NCBI RefSeq assembly: GCF_000785535.1 | Contig: NZ_CP007595.1 | Span: forward strand, 1,736,001-1,800,000 | DNA: 64,000 nt | Source: Arthrobacter sp. PAMC 25486 | GTDB lineage: Bacteria > Actinomycetota > Actinomycetes > Actinomycetales > Micrococcaceae | Direction: 5' to 3' | Shown here: in pieces, positions 36,882 to 45,784 of the stretch | How positions within the stretch are numbered: the stretch's first letter is position 1 | Layout of the letters: every line of letters begins with the position of its first letter | Translations under genes and position numbers: made by a program | Notes under the pieces: model-generated | The model's input: only the letters and a program-made list of their open reading frames with translations | Database searches by the model: none | What the model was told of the DNA's origin: nothing

Positions 36882-38553
36882 CTACTTGGACAAAACACCC
36901 AGACGGAACTTGAACGACGCATCCAAGGTGTCCTTGGTGCCGTTGACCTTGACGTTGGACACGGCAACCTGGGCGCCCTGCAGCAGCGGAAGGGTGGAGA
37001 GGTCCTTGGCTTCCGCCGTCTGGATGTCCTCGATCAGCTGGGTGCGCTTGGCGGGATCGTTCATGGTCAACTGCTCCGTGATCATGTCCTGCACGGCCGT
37101 GTTGCTGTAGTGGTTCTTCAAGAAGTTGTCCGTGCTGAAGAACGGTGTCAGGTAGTTGTCAGCATCGGAGTAGTCAGGGAACCAGCCCAGCTGGTACATC
37201 GGGTAGGCATCCGCCGTGCGCTGCTTGGAGTAGGAAACCCATTCCGTTGACTGCAGGTTGACCGTGAACAACTTGGTCGCCTCCAGCTGGGCCTTGATGG
37301 CTGCATATTCGTCGCCCGAGGAAGAACCGTAGTGGTCCGGGTTGTACTGCAGGTCCAGCGTCACAGGGGTCTGCACTCCGGCGTCCGCCAAGGCCTTGGT
37401 TGCCTTGGCAACATCCGGTCCGCCGTTGCCGTCACCGTAGTCAGCCTTCAGGGGTTCGATGGCACCTGTGAAGCCGGCGGGGACATAGGAGTACAGCGGC
37501 AGGTAGGTGCCCTTGTAAACCTGGTCGGCAATCTTTGCCCGGTCAATGGAGTCGGCCATGGCCTGGCGGACGGCAAGGGACTTGGCCGCATCGGCGTCGG
37601 CCGTCTTGGCGCCGAACGGCATGGTATCGAAGTTGAAGACGATGTAGCGGATTTCGCCGCCGGGACCAATGTCCACCTTGACGTTCTTGTCCGATTTCAG
37701 GCTTTCAATGTCGGTGGCGGTGAGGCTGCGCCAGGCAACGTCAATGTTGCCCTTTTGCACGTCCAGCTTCATGTTGTTGGAGTCGGCGTAGTACTTCATG
37801 GTCACCGAATCGGACTTTGCAGGGCCCAGCAGGCCCTTGTATTCGGGGTTCTTGTTGAAGGCGATCAGTTCATTCTTCTTGAACGAGTCAATCGTGAACT
37901 GTCCGCCGAACGCCTTGCCCTTGATGATGTCTTCATCGGTGGTGATGGCGTCTGCGCTGAACACCGAGTCGTCGACGATGGGTCCTACGGGGCTGGTCAA
38001 CACCTGTGGGAATGTTTGATCGTTTCCCAACTTCAGCTTGAACACCACTGTGGTGGCATCCGGAGCCTCAACACTGTCAAGGTTTGCCAGCAGCGTTGCC
38101 GGACCGTTGACGTCATTGATCTTGAGCTGGCGGTCGAAGGAGAACTTCACATCCTTGGAATCCAGTTCGGAACCGTTGGCCCACTTCAGGCCCGCCTTCA
38201 ACTTCACCGTGTACTCGGTGGGGGACGTAAAATCAGCCGACTCCGCAATATCAGGCTTGGGGTCCGCACTGCCCGCCGCCGAGTTCAACACGAAGGGGTA
38301 TGCCCGCCGCCGAGTTCAACACGAAGGGGTAGATCTGGTTCATCACCATGAACGAGCCGTTGTCATAGGATCCAGCCGGATCCAGAAAGGTGGTCTTGTC
38401 GGTGGTGCCCACCACGATGGGGCCTCCCGCAGTCCCCGGAGCCCCGGAGGTTTCGTCACCGCCGCCGGCAGGGCCGGTGCAGGCTGTCAGTGCCAGTGCG
38501 GATACGCCGGCAACGGCGATCATTGTTTTCAGCCCAAGCTTGTTCTTAACCAT
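36882..38553 (-). pseudogene. Oligopeptide-binding lipoprotein (SBP_bac_5) frameshifted by a 31-bp tandem duplication
   Basis: The gene starts at ATG 38553 (MVKNKLGLK) with a lipoprotein signal peptide ending LALTAC. It reads in frame to about 38330 (NQIYPFVLNSAAG), then breaks. The remainder, from about 38269 to the stop at 36882, is a typical SBP_bac_5 periplasmic binding protein with TVKLKAGLKWANGSELDSKDVKFSFDR and a C-terminal FPDYSDADNYLTPFF segment. An exact 31-bp repeat (38270-38300 and 38301-38331) shifts the frame by one. Removing one copy joins NSAAG to SADPKPD in one frame. As it stands the protein would be truncated at about 100 residues, so I call it a pseudogene, though phase variation or an assembly error is possible. 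Confidence 0.85.
38270..38331. repeat. Exact 31-bp tandem duplication inside the binding-protein gene
   Basis: Two identical 31-bp units, each beginning TGCCCGCCGCCGAG and ending AGGGGTA, lie head to tail at 38270-38300 and 38301-38331. Because 31 is not a multiple of three, the second copy shifts the reading frame. Confidence 0.95.
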
Positions 38554-38584
38554 CAGCAAACTTTCTTTTGTCGTTTGCATGGAA

Positions 38585-38610
38585 CAGGCCACACTTCGTC
38601 GTGTGACCTG
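38585..38610. promoter_or_regulatory. Inverted repeat upstream of the ABC operon
   Basis: CAGGCCACAC (38585-38594) and GTGTGACCTG (38601-38610) pair with one mismatch around six bases. The repeat lies 32 bases upstream of the binding-protein ATG. It could be a repressor operator or a 5' leader hairpin. Confidence 0.45.
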
Positions 38611-38687
38611 GACCACGTTCTTGATAGTCAATCAGTATCATCTTTATCGGAGGCAAGTGCCGCAAAGGCCAAGTTGCAACCAGATGG

Positions 38688-39305
38688 TTATCTAAGGGAC
38701 TGGACTCTGGGGCCGGAGCGAAAGTAGGGGCTGCGGCCAAACCAGCCGGCAAGCCGGGTGTATGAATCCGAACTGACGGGGACCCGCACCTCCGGACCAA
38801 TGCCTCTTTCCACGCCTCGATACTCGGGCTTGAGCATCCGTTGCGCCCACGCCAGCGACTGGTCGGCCAGTGCCGGATCCAAAATGATGGGGACTCCGGT
38901 GGCCTTGAGCAGGTCCCAGGAGTGCACGGTAAATTCGGTGATTTGCAGGCCGATGCGGCTGCGCAAGGGAGCCTCACCACCGCCGGGCAGCGCCACTTGC
39001 GCGTTCAGGTCGGCCGCGGCCCAAGCCCTCATCAGCATGACCGCGCCGTCACTGAACCGGGTCGACCAGTCGGCGCCAACAGTTGCCGTTGCCGCCAGCG
39101 GATCCACATTGTTGCCGCGGGCCATGATGGTGTACTTATGCAGGTCCTGCACCACCAGGTGGTGCAGGAGGTCCTGAACATTCCAGTCCTCGCACGGCGT
39201 GGGCCAATCCGCTTGATTGGCCGAGATGGCACCGATCACTTCGGCGCACTGATTGAGTGTATTTTCGAGGAACTGCAGTGGGTTGGGAATTGTATGCGGG
39301 GGCAT
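38688..39305 (-). CDS. TIGR03086-family (mycothiol maleylpyruvate isomerase-like, DinB fold) protein
   Basis: The 205-residue product starts with a region like the N-terminal domain of mycothiol-dependent maleylpyruvate isomerases: WPTPCEDWNVQDLLHHLVVQ, then ITEFTVHSWDLLKATG. These supply the three metal-binding histidines of the DinB fold. This family is common in mycothiol-producing Actinobacteria and its members may be thiol-dependent transferases; the substrate is unknown. A GGAAGG site precedes the ATG at a slightly long spacing. It is divergent from nothing, lying upstream of and co-directional with the ABC operon. Confidence 0.85.
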   Translation of the reverse strand: MPPHTIPNPLQFLENTLNQCAEVIGAISANQADWPTPCEDWNVQDLLHHLVVQDLHKYTIMARGNNVDPLAATATVGADWSTRFSDGAVMLMRAWAAADLNAQVALPGGGEAPLRSRIGLQITEFTVHSWDLLKATGVPIILDPALADQSLAWAQRMLKPEYRGVERGIGPEVRVPVSSDSYTRLAGWFGRSPYFRSGPRVQSLR

Positions 39306-39388
39306 TGCGTCAACCTTCCGTGAACCAAGTCACCTTTATAGGAAGTTTACGCCAGCGGCACAAGGCCCCGCTTTCCCACCCCAACGCT

Positions 39389-39570
39389 CGCTCACATATG
39401 GGGCACTTTCGGGCGATCCTCGCTCACATACGGGGGTGCTTTGGGCAACGCTCCGGCAGTTGCTTCGACGATGAATCCACCCCAGCACTATAAGCGCAGG
39501 AGCGTCGTTGAAAAGTACCCCGTATGTGCAGGAGCGTCGTTGAAAAATGCCCCGTATGTGCAGGAGCGTC
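39389..39570. repeat. Cluster of REP-like repeats: two units facing two and a half 32-bp direct units
   Basis: On the right, near-identical units begin GCAGGAGCGTCGTTGAAAA at 39496 and 39528, with a partial third at 39560. Their period is exactly 32 bp and each carries CCCCGTATGTG. On the left, CGCTCACATATGGGG (39389) and CGCTCACATACGGGG (39421) are the inverted counterpart. The cluster fills the gap between the TIGR03086 gene and the end of mnmA. Confidence 0.8.
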
Positions 39571-39585
39571 TGGGGTTGGTGGCGG

Positions 39586-40734
39586 CTAGGGGAGATCGGC
39601 AAGGTCGGGGCGGGCCATCGAACGGGCGGTGTCGATGGTGGCCTGGCCCAGCACGCGGGAGCCCTGGTACAGGACGATGGTCTGCCCGGGCGCCACGCCG
39701 CGCAGCGGCTCAACCAAGGTGACGTGCAGCTGCTGGCGGGTGCCGCCGTCGTCCGTTTCTTCGGTGACAAAGGCGCGGGCCGGGACGGGGTCCCCGTGGG
39801 CGCGGACCTGCGCATAGCAATCAAACTCGGCGCCGGTGGCGACCTCGGCGATGGGCAGCCCGGCCCAGGAGACCTTGATGCCCTGGATGGCGTCGATGGC
39901 CAGCAGGGCGTGCGGGCCGACGATGACCTTGTTTTCCTTGGGCCGGATTTCCAGGACGAAGCGCGGCTTGCCGTCGGCCGCGGGGGTGCCGAGCTTCAGT
40001 CCGCGGCGCTGGCCCACGGTGAACTGGTTGGAGCCGGTGTGCCCGCCCACCGTTGCACCGGTTTCGTCGACGATCTCGCCATCGGTCATCTCGATCTTTT
40101 CGGCGAGCCAGCCGGCGGTGTCCCCGTCGGGGATGAAGCAGATGTCGTGACTGTCCGGCTTTTTGGCGACAGACAGGCCGCGGGCTTCGGCCTCGGCACG
40201 GACCTCGGCCTTGGACGGGGTGTCGGCAAGGGGGAACATGGAGTGCTTGAGCTGTTCGTGGGTGAGCACGCCGAGCACGTAACTCTGGTCCTTGGCCCAG
40301 TCGGCGGCGCGGTGGAGTTCAGGGTTGCCGTCGGCATCGGTGATGACCTTGGCGTAGTGGCCTGTGCAGACGGCGTCGAAGCCCAGCGCGATGGCCTTTT
40401 CCAGCAGCGCGGCAAACTTGATGCGCTCGTTGCAGCGCATGCACGGGTTGGGGGTGCGGCCGGCCGCGTATTCGTCGATGAAGTCCTGGACCACGTCCTC
40501 CTTGAACCGTTCCGAGAAGTCCCAGACGTAATACGGGATGCCGAGCAGGTCGCAGGCGCGCCAGGCGTCGTTGGAGTCCTCCACGGTGCAACAGCCGCGG
40601 CTGCCGGTGCGCAGGGTTCCGGGCATGCGGGAGAGCGCCAGGTGGACGCCGACGACGTCGTGCCCGGCATCCACTGCCCGTGCTGCGGCTACGGCGGAGT
40701 CAACCCCGCCGCTCATGGCGGCCAATACTCGCAT
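39586..40734 (-). CDS. mnmA: tRNA-specific 2-thiouridylase MnmA
   Basis: MnmA thiolates uridine 34 of Glu, Gln and Lys tRNAs using ATP and a persulfide. The 382-residue product has the PP-loop motif SGGVDS (8-13), the catalytic cysteine region [14 protein letters not shown] (C98, C101), the second active-site cysteine in DICFIPDGD, and the GQRRGLKLG segment. The cysteine desulfurase gene immediately upstream (51-base gap, same strand) can provide the sulfur, so the two are likely a functional pair. An AAAGGC site precedes the ATG. Confidence 0.96.
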   Translation of the reverse strand: MRVLAAMSGGVDSAVAAARAVDAGHDVVGVHLALSRMPGTLRTGSRGCCTVEDSNDAWRACDLLGIPYYVWDFSERFKEDVVQDFIDEYAAGRTPNPCMRCNERIKFAALLEKAIALGFDAVCTGHYAKVITDADGNPELHRAADWAKDQSYVLGVLTHEQLKHSMFPLADTPSKAEVRAEAEARGLSVAKKPDSHDICFIPDGDTAGWLAEKIEMTDGEIVDETGATVGGHTGSNQFTVGQRRGLKLGTPAADGKPRFVLEIRPKENKVIVGPHALLAIDAIQGIKVSWAGLPIAEVATGAEFDCYAQVRAHGDPVPARAFVTEETDDGGTRQQLHVTLVEPLRGVAPGQTIVLYQGSRVLGQATIDTARSMARPDLADLP

Positions 40735-40785
40735 TACTTGCCTTTCACTTCATGTTTGGTGGTGCTGGTGCCCGGTTTCGGCTGT

Positions 40786-42015
40786 TCAGCCAGCGGCCCG
40801 CGTGCTTGCCGTTTCAATACTCGATTTATGCCCGGCCATGCCGGCCTGTTTTGCGCGTGCGTGTGCGTGCGGCAGCGCGGCCACAAAGGCGTCAACGTCC
40901 GCTTGGTTCGATGTATGCCCGAGGCTGAAGCGTTGTGCGCCACGTGCCATGTCCTCGTCCAGGCCCATGGCCAGCAGGACATGGGAAGGGCGGGGCACAC
41001 CGGCGGTGCAGGCGGAGCCTGTGGAGGATTCGACGCCGGCCATGTCCAGGAGGAACAAAAGCGAATCGCCCTCGCAGCCGGGGAACGTGAAGTGCGTGTT
41101 GCCGGGGAGCCTTCCCACGGGGTTTTCCGCCGGGTCCACTCCGCGCAGCACGGCGTCCGGGACCGCGGTACGGACGGCAGCGATGATGGCATCCCGCAGT
41201 CCGGCAATCCGGGCGCCCTCGGCGGCAAGATTGGCGGTGACGTCCTGCGCGGCTGCGGCGAACGCGGCGATGCCGGCGGTGTCGAGCGTGCCAGAGCGGA
41301 CGGAACGTTCCTGCCCGCCTCCGTGCAGCACGGGTGTCAGCGTCACGGCGCGGCCCAGCAGCAGTGCGCCGACGCCCACGGTGCCGCCGATCTTGTGGGC
41401 GCTGACAGACATGGCAGCCAGCCCCGAGGAGCGGAAGTTAACGGGGATGGAGCCAAAGGCCTGGACGGCGTCGGAATGGACCGGAATGCCGTACTTGTCG
41501 GCGAGCGCCACGACCTCGGCGATGGGCTGAATGCTGCCGACCTCATTGTTGGCCCACATGCAGGTGACGAGCGCCACGGAGGAGGCTCCGCCGTCGGACA
41601 ATTCTTTTTCCAGGGCAGCCAGGTCCAGGACACCGGCAGCATCGACGGGCAGCCAGATCGCTTCGGCGCCCTCGTGCTGCACGAGCCATTCAACGGTGTC
41701 CGCCACGGCGGCGTGCTCAATGCTGGAGACGAGGATGCGCTTGCGGGCGGGGTCGGCAGCGCGCCGGGACCAGAACAGGCCCTTCACGGCGAGGTTGTCC
41801 GCCTCGGTGCCGCCGGAGGTGAAAATGACCTCGGTGGGGTGGGCGCCGGCTGCGGCGGCGATGGTTTCGCGGGCCGCCTCGACCGTGGCGCGGGCGCGGC
41901 GGCCCGATCCGTGGAGCGAGGACGGATTGCCGCTACGGGTGATAACGGAAGTGAGTGCGGCGAGGGCCGGGGCCGAAATTGGCGTGGTCGCCGCGTGATC
42001 TAGATACACGGGCAC
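40786..42015 (-). CDS. Cysteine desulfurase (IscS/NifS class)
   Basis: This PLP enzyme converts cysteine to alanine and transfers a persulfide to acceptors such as MnmA. The 409-residue product has H101, PLP-contacting D182 (HSDAVQAFG), the Schiff-base lysine K208 (SVSAHKIGG) and the mobile catalytic cysteine C336 (STGSACTAGV). The start is GTG at 42015 giving MPVYLDHAATTP, the usual family N-terminus. It forms an apparent operon with mnmA. The short loop around C336 fits class I (IscS/NifS) rather than SufS. Confidence 0.95.
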   Translation of the reverse strand: MPVYLDHAATTPISAPALAALTSVITRSGNPSSLHGSGRRARATVEAARETIAAAAGAHPTEVIFTSGGTEADNLAVKGLFWSRRAADPARKRILVSSIEHAAVADTVEWLVQHEGAEAIWLPVDAAGVLDLAALEKELSDGGASSVALVTCMWANNEVGSIQPIAEVVALADKYGIPVHSDAVQAFGSIPVNFRSSGLAAMSVSAHKIGGTVGVGALLLGRAVTLTPVLHGGGQERSVRSGTLDTAGIAAFAAAAQDVTANLAAEGARIAGLRDAIIAAVRTAVPDAVLRGVDPAENPVGRLPGNTHFTFPGCEGDSLLFLLDMAGVESSTGSACTAGVPRPSHVLLAMGLDEDMARGAQRFSLGHTSNQADVDAFVAALPHAHARAKQAGMAGHKSSIETASTRAAG

Positions 42016-42024
42016 CGGTCAATT

Positions 42025-42837
42025 CTACGGCACGGACGGACGCGGCGGGGTGTTGAGCTGGTCACCCTCGGAGCTGAGGTTGCTGGCCGGGGTCACCTCC
42101 ATTGCTTCCAGCTCCTTTGAATGTACGACGGCGGCGATCAGTTCCGCCGTCCCGCCCACCAGGGTGGAGTCAAAGTCGATCTCGGTGGCCATGCACCAGC
42201 TGCGGTCCGCGGGCCAGGCCAGGTTGGCGGATTGGGTGTTGGCGCCGGGGCCGTCCTCGTCACTGCCTTCCTCGCACCACGGCGGCCGGGCGAGTTCTGC
42301 GATGGTGCCACGGAAGACCCAGTATTCACGCAGGCCTTTGGCAACTGTCAGTGGCCCGCCGGGACCTGTTGGAATGCTGCCGGCTCCGGGCTCGAAACCA
42401 CCCCAACCAACCCATACCGCTTGGAAGATGTCTTGGTGTTCGGCCGTGTGTGCGCCCAGTACGTCCGAGAGCGCAACCAGCTGCCTCTGGTCCAGCTCTC
42501 CGTTGGTTGGCCGCGTTTGACTCACACCGTCGATGTCGAGATGGGCGTACAGTTCCGTCCGCGCCAGCCGGTGGAACTGGGCTTCCGGGTGCATCCGGGT
42601 TCCTTTGGCCCGGGCCACATCCGCCCAACGGAGCTCGGGTTCGCCATGGCCTCCGAGCGGGTGGAAGATGCGGGCGTACGCCTCGAACGTATCGGGCACC
42701 GTTGTGGCGACCGTGCCAATCCACTGATCCCAGAGTTCCTTGGTGAGGTAGCGCTCCAGCGCAACAGCTATCCACTGGCCTTCGGCACCGCTGGCATCGT
42801 CCATGAACCGCAGCCTAGCGCACGGCGGATTGTTCAT
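42025..42837 (-). CDS. Hypothetical protein, conserved in Actinobacteria
   Basis: The protein is about 270 residues from the ATG at 42837. Alternatives are GTG 42900 and ATG 42804. Visible features are WIAVALERYLTKELWDQWIGTVATTVP near the N-terminus, YARIFHPL, ELRWADVA, and a C-terminal WPADRSWCMATEIDFDSTLVGGTAELI segment. These are reminiscent of SUKH/SMI1-like immunity folds, but I cannot confirm that. It has no signal peptide or membrane helix. It is ten bases from the desulfurase start on the same strand. Confidence 0.65.
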   Translation of the reverse strand: MNNPPCARLRFMDDASGAEGQWIAVALERYLTKELWDQWIGTVATTVPDTFEAYARIFHPLGGHGEPELRWADVARAKGTRMHPEAQFHRLARTELYAHLDIDGVSQTRPTNGELDQRQLVALSDVLGAHTAEHQDIFQAVWVGWGGFEPGAGSIPTGPGGPLTVAKGLREYWVFRGTIAELARPPWCEEGSDEDGPGANTQSANLAWPADRSWCMATEIDFDSTLVGGTAELIAAVVHSKELEAMEVTPASNLSSEGDQLNTPPRPSVP

Positions 42838-42921
42838 GGTCGCCGCGGGAACCGGCCCGGCAGTGCCAGGCGGGCCGGCAGCGGCGGCCGGCGGCAGCAC
42901 GCCGTCGTACTTCAGGGCGGG

Positions 42922-43656
42922 TTAAAGCTGTGAGGAAGCCTCGCGCGGCACGAGGCGGGCGCAGCAGTGGGAGATCTGGGTGTCGGGCGCCAGGTCGTGG
43001 CGCTCATCCGCACACCCCTCAAGGGCGCCGCTGAGCAGCGATCCATTAAGTGAACAGACCACGCCCGTGTGGTCCTGGGAGAGGCGGTGGAACGGGCAGT
43101 TGGCCATGATGGTCCCGCCCTCGCCGTCCGGCTCGGGGCTGTAGCCGGTGGTGCGCAGCAGCTGGTGGATGCTCCCGGCCTCTGCACCCAGGCGACGGCC
43201 CTCGTCATGGGCGACCCGGGCCATGGACTGCTCCACGTTTTCGCCGGTGTCGATGGATCGCTGCACCGCGGCGGCGAGCAGTGCGGCGGCAAGGTCGTAG
43301 TGGCGCGGCGGAACGGAAACGCTGATCTCGGCCTGGGCCACGGCGTACAGCTTGCTGGGCCGGCCGGATCCGGGCCCGGTCTTCTCGCCGAGCTTGCGGT
43401 ACTCCACCAGCAGCAACTGTTCCTCCACCAGCTTGTCCAGGTGGACCCGCACGGTGCTCTTGGGCAGCCCCAGCGCCTGCGCGCATTCGTCCCGGCTCAG
43501 TGCCCGCCCTGCACCGCGCACCAAGTCAAAGAGGTCCTTGCGCACGGGATCACCCAGGGAGGCGACGGCACTGAGGCGCTGGCCGTCGTCGAGCCCGGAA
43601 TTCAGCCCGGCGTGCATCGCCGCGGCCATGGCAGCCTGCTCCCTGGTGGTGATCAT
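42922..43656 (-). CDS. SufR-like iron-sulfur HTH repressor
   Basis: The 244-residue product has an N-terminal ArsR/DeoR-type winged helix (about 25-110; RDECAQALGLPKSTVRVHLDKLVEEQLL). The C-terminal domain carries cysteines C187, C201, C215, C231 and C232, in NCPFHRL, VVCSLNG, EGCADE and SHCCARL. The CPFH and VVC-LN blocks are those of SufR, which holds a [4Fe-4S] cluster and represses suf genes. No suf gene is near. Instead the gene is divergent from a folE cluster. The ATG at 43656 follows GAAGGAA; the longer frame to 43740 has no ribosome site. I infer redox or Fe-S control of the divergent operon. Confidence 0.8.
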   Translation of the reverse strand: MITTREQAAMAAAMHAGLNSGLDDGQRLSAVASLGDPVRKDLFDLVRGAGRALSRDECAQALGLPKSTVRVHLDKLVEEQLLLVEYRKLGEKTGPGSGRPSKLYAVAQAEISVSVPPRHYDLAAALLAAAVQRSIDTGENVEQSMARVAHDEGRRLGAEAGSIHQLLRTTGYSPEPDGEGGTIMANCPFHRLSQDHTGVVCSLNGSLLSGALEGCADERHDLAPDTQISHCCARLVPREASSQL

Positions 43657-43772
43657 GAGCGATTCCTTCGTTGAGGGACGGGTGGGCTGGTGCTGCACCG
43701 GTTGATTCATGACCACTGGCCTTTTGCTCTCATGCCACATGTTGGGCAGTTTGCGGTTTGTTTCGCGCCTAC

Positions 43773-43801
43773 TTGACGCTTTGAGTCTGCACTTCTAAAG
43801 T
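43773..43801 (+). promoter_or_regulatory. Candidate promoter of the folE cluster
   Basis: TTGACG (43773-43778) and TAAAGT (43796-43801) resemble -35 and -10 boxes with an ideal 17-base spacer. The -10 box lies inside the left arm of the inverted repeat at 43793-43821, the expected arrangement for repression. Confidence 0.5.
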
Positions 43802-43821
43802 CAATATTACAAGCTTTAGAA
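43793..43821. promoter_or_regulatory. Inverted-repeat operator candidate in the SufR-like/folE divergent promoter
   Basis: TTCTAAAG (43793-43800) and CTTTAGAA (43814-43821) are perfect 8-bp arms separated by 13 bases. The site is AT-rich in an otherwise GC-rich region. It overlaps the predicted folE -10 box and ends ten bases before the folE ATG. Confidence 0.6.
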
Positions 43822-43831
43822 AGGGTTGGAT

Positions 43832-44434
43832 ATGACCATCACCAGCGCGTCCCTGCCGGACCTCCTCGCATTTGACGATCCCGAAACCCTGGCGCCGGAA
43901 ATTGACCTGCCCCGCGCCCAGGCAGCCATTGCCGAATTCCTGCGTGCCCTGGGCCGGGATGAAACCGACCCCCACCTCCTCGACACACCGCGCCGGGTTG
44001 CCGCCGCCTATGCCGAAATGTTGACCCCGCGCGAGACCTCATGGACCACGTTTCCCAACGAGGACGGCTACCAGGGCCTGGTGCTGGTCAAGGACATCCC
44101 CTTCCATTCACTGTGCCAGCACCACCTTTTGCCGTTCCGCGGCGTGGCGCATGTGGGCTACCTACCCGGCGACCGACTCTTCGGCCTGTCCAAGCTGGCC
44201 CGCGGCGTGGAGCTGTTCTCCCGCGACCTGCAGGTCCAGGAACGCCTCACCCAGCAGGTGGCGGACTGGCTGGAGGACACCCTGGCGCCCCGCGGAGTTG
44301 GCGTAGTCATGGAGGCCGAGCACATGTGCATGTCCCTGCGTGGCGTCCAGACCTCCGGCACGCTGACCCGCACCTCGGTCTTCACCGGTTTACTGTCCGA
44401 CGCCGGCCCCCTCCGTGAGCAGTTCCCGCACTGA
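43832..44434 (+). CDS. folE: GTP cyclohydrolase I
   Basis: FolE converts GTP to 7,8-dihydroneopterin triphosphate, the first step to folate or other pterins. The 200-residue product keeps the zinc ligands in SLCQHHLLPF (Cys and the second His) and the later HMCMSLRGV (Cys). It also has the catalytic GLSKLARGVELFSRDLQVQERLT region and the substrate loop TPRRVAAAYAEML. I chose ATG 43832 because AAAGGG lies six bases upstream. It is the first gene of a cluster with a flavoprotein, a DHPS homologue and a reductase, so it may be a second, conditionally used FolE. Confidence 0.95.
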   Translation: MTITSASLPDLLAFDDPETLAPEIDLPRAQAAIAEFLRALGRDETDPHLLDTPRRVAAAYAEMLTPRETSWTTFPNEDGYQGLVLVKDIPFHSLCQHHLLPFRGVAHVGYLPGDRLFGLSKLARGVELFSRDLQVQERLTQQVADWLEDTLAPRGVGVVMEAEHMCMSLRGVQTSGTLTRTSVFTGLLSDAGPLREQFPH

Positions 44435-44515
44435 CACTCTCCCTCGCCTGAGAGACGCCCCAGCGAACGCCTTCATACCAGAAACAGTCATTTTCCAGCG
44501 GAAAGAGTTTCGATC

Positions 44516-45784
44516 ATGAGCCAGTCATCCAGCACCTCAGCCCCCGGCACAGCAGACGCCAAGACCCCGGGCATGGTGATCATCGGAGGCGGCCTCACGG
44601 CGGCCACGGCCGCTGAAACCCTCCGCAAGGAAGGGTACCAAGGCCCCCTGACGATCGTGGCCAACGAAGCCGAGATTCCATACCAGCGCCCTCCCCTGTC
44701 CAAGGGCTTCCTGGCCGGCAAGGAAGGCGAGGACGCCCTCCTCCCCCTGCCTGCAAGCTGGTACCCGGAGCACAACGTCACCGTCCTGACCGGCACGGCG
44801 GCCACGGCCCTTGACCCCGGCACCCACACCGTCACACTTGCTGACGGCTCCGTACTCCCGTATGCCACCGTGCTTTTAGCAACAGGTGCCGCCCCGCGCC
44901 GGATCCCGTTTCCCGGCGTCGAACTTGCCGGCGTTTACACCTTCCGGACCAAGGCCGACAGCGTTGCCATGAAGGAACGGCTCTCCACCGGGGGCCACAA
45001 CCTGGTCATGATCGGTTCCGGCTGGATTGGCATGGAAATTGCCGCCACCGCCCGCGAGCTGGGCAACAATGTCACGCTGCTGGGTTTGGAGGACGTGCCG
45101 CTGTCCGTGGCCATCGGTGCGGAGCTGGGCGGTGTGTTCCTCAACCGCCACCAGGAGGCTGGCGTGAAGTTCGTGCTGCCGGCCAGTGCCGCCGAGATCC
45201 AGGGCACCGACGGTGTTGTCACGTCCGTGCTGACCACCACCGGCGTCACCCTGCCGGCTGACATTGTCATCGTGGCCGTGGGTGTGGTCCCCAACATTGC
45301 GCTCGCCCAGGACGCCGGGCTCACCATCAACAACGGCATCGAGGTCTCGGCGGCGCTGGCGACCTCTGCCGAGGACGTGTACGCGGCCGGCGACGTGGCC
45401 AACGCCATGCACCCGGTGACCGGGACGTTTGCGCGCTCCGAACACTGGGCCAACGCGATTGCCAGCGGCAAGGTCGCGGCGAAATCCATGCTGGGCCAGG
45501 ACGCCACACTCGATGACATCCCCTACTTCTACACCGACCAATTCGATCTCGGCATGGAGTACTCCGGCTTCGGCGCACTGACGAAGGACGCCGAACTCGT
45601 GGTCCGCGGCGACCTCGCCAAGCGCGAATTCATTGCGTTCTGGGTCCTGGAGGGCCGCGTCGTGGCAGGCATGAACGTGAACATTTGGGACGTCCAGGAC
45701 ACCATCAAGGCACTCATCTCCTCCCGCCGCATGGTCGACACGGTGAAGCTGGCTGACCCGCAAACCCCGCTCGAGGAGATTTGA
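44516..45784 (+). CDS. Ferredoxin-reductase-like FAD/NAD(P) oxidoreductase
   Basis: The 422-residue flavoprotein has the FAD-binding GGGLTAATAAETLR motif (about 22-35) and the second Rossmann motif GSGWIGMEIAATARELGNNVTLL. The FAD contact EDVYAAGDVA and a C-terminal Reductase_C-like domain are also present. This is the architecture of rhodocoxin/putidaredoxin-type reductases that pass electrons from NAD(P)H to a ferredoxin. No ferredoxin or P450 is nearby. The TGA overlaps the next ATG as TGATG, tying it to the FolP-like gene. Its substrate in this pterin context is unknown. Confidence 0.88.
   Translation: MSQSSSTSAPGTADAKTPGMVIIGGGLTAATAAETLRKEGYQGPLTIVANEAEIPYQRPPLSKGFLAGKEGEDALLPLPASWYPEHNVTVLTGTAATALDPGTHTVTLADGSVLPYATVLLATGAAPRRIPFPGVELAGVYTFRTKADSVAMKERLSTGGHNLVMIGSGWIGMEIAATARELGNNVTLLGLEDVPLSVAIGAELGGVFLNRHQEAGVKFVLPASAAEIQGTDGVVTSVLTTTGVTLPADIVIVAVGVVPNIALAQDAGLTINNGIEVSAALATSAEDVYAAGDVANAMHPVTGTFARSEHWANAIASGKVAAKSMLGQDATLDDIPYFYTDQFDLGMEYSGFGALTKDAELVVRGDLAKREFIAFWVLEGRVVAGMNVNIWDVQDTIKALISSRRMVDTVKLADPQTPLEEI

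Noticed and set aside
39496..39570. 32-bp spaced direct repeats considered as a CRISPR array
   Set aside because: The units are contiguous 32-bp repeats with no unique spacers, there are only two and a half of them, and no cas genes are in the window.
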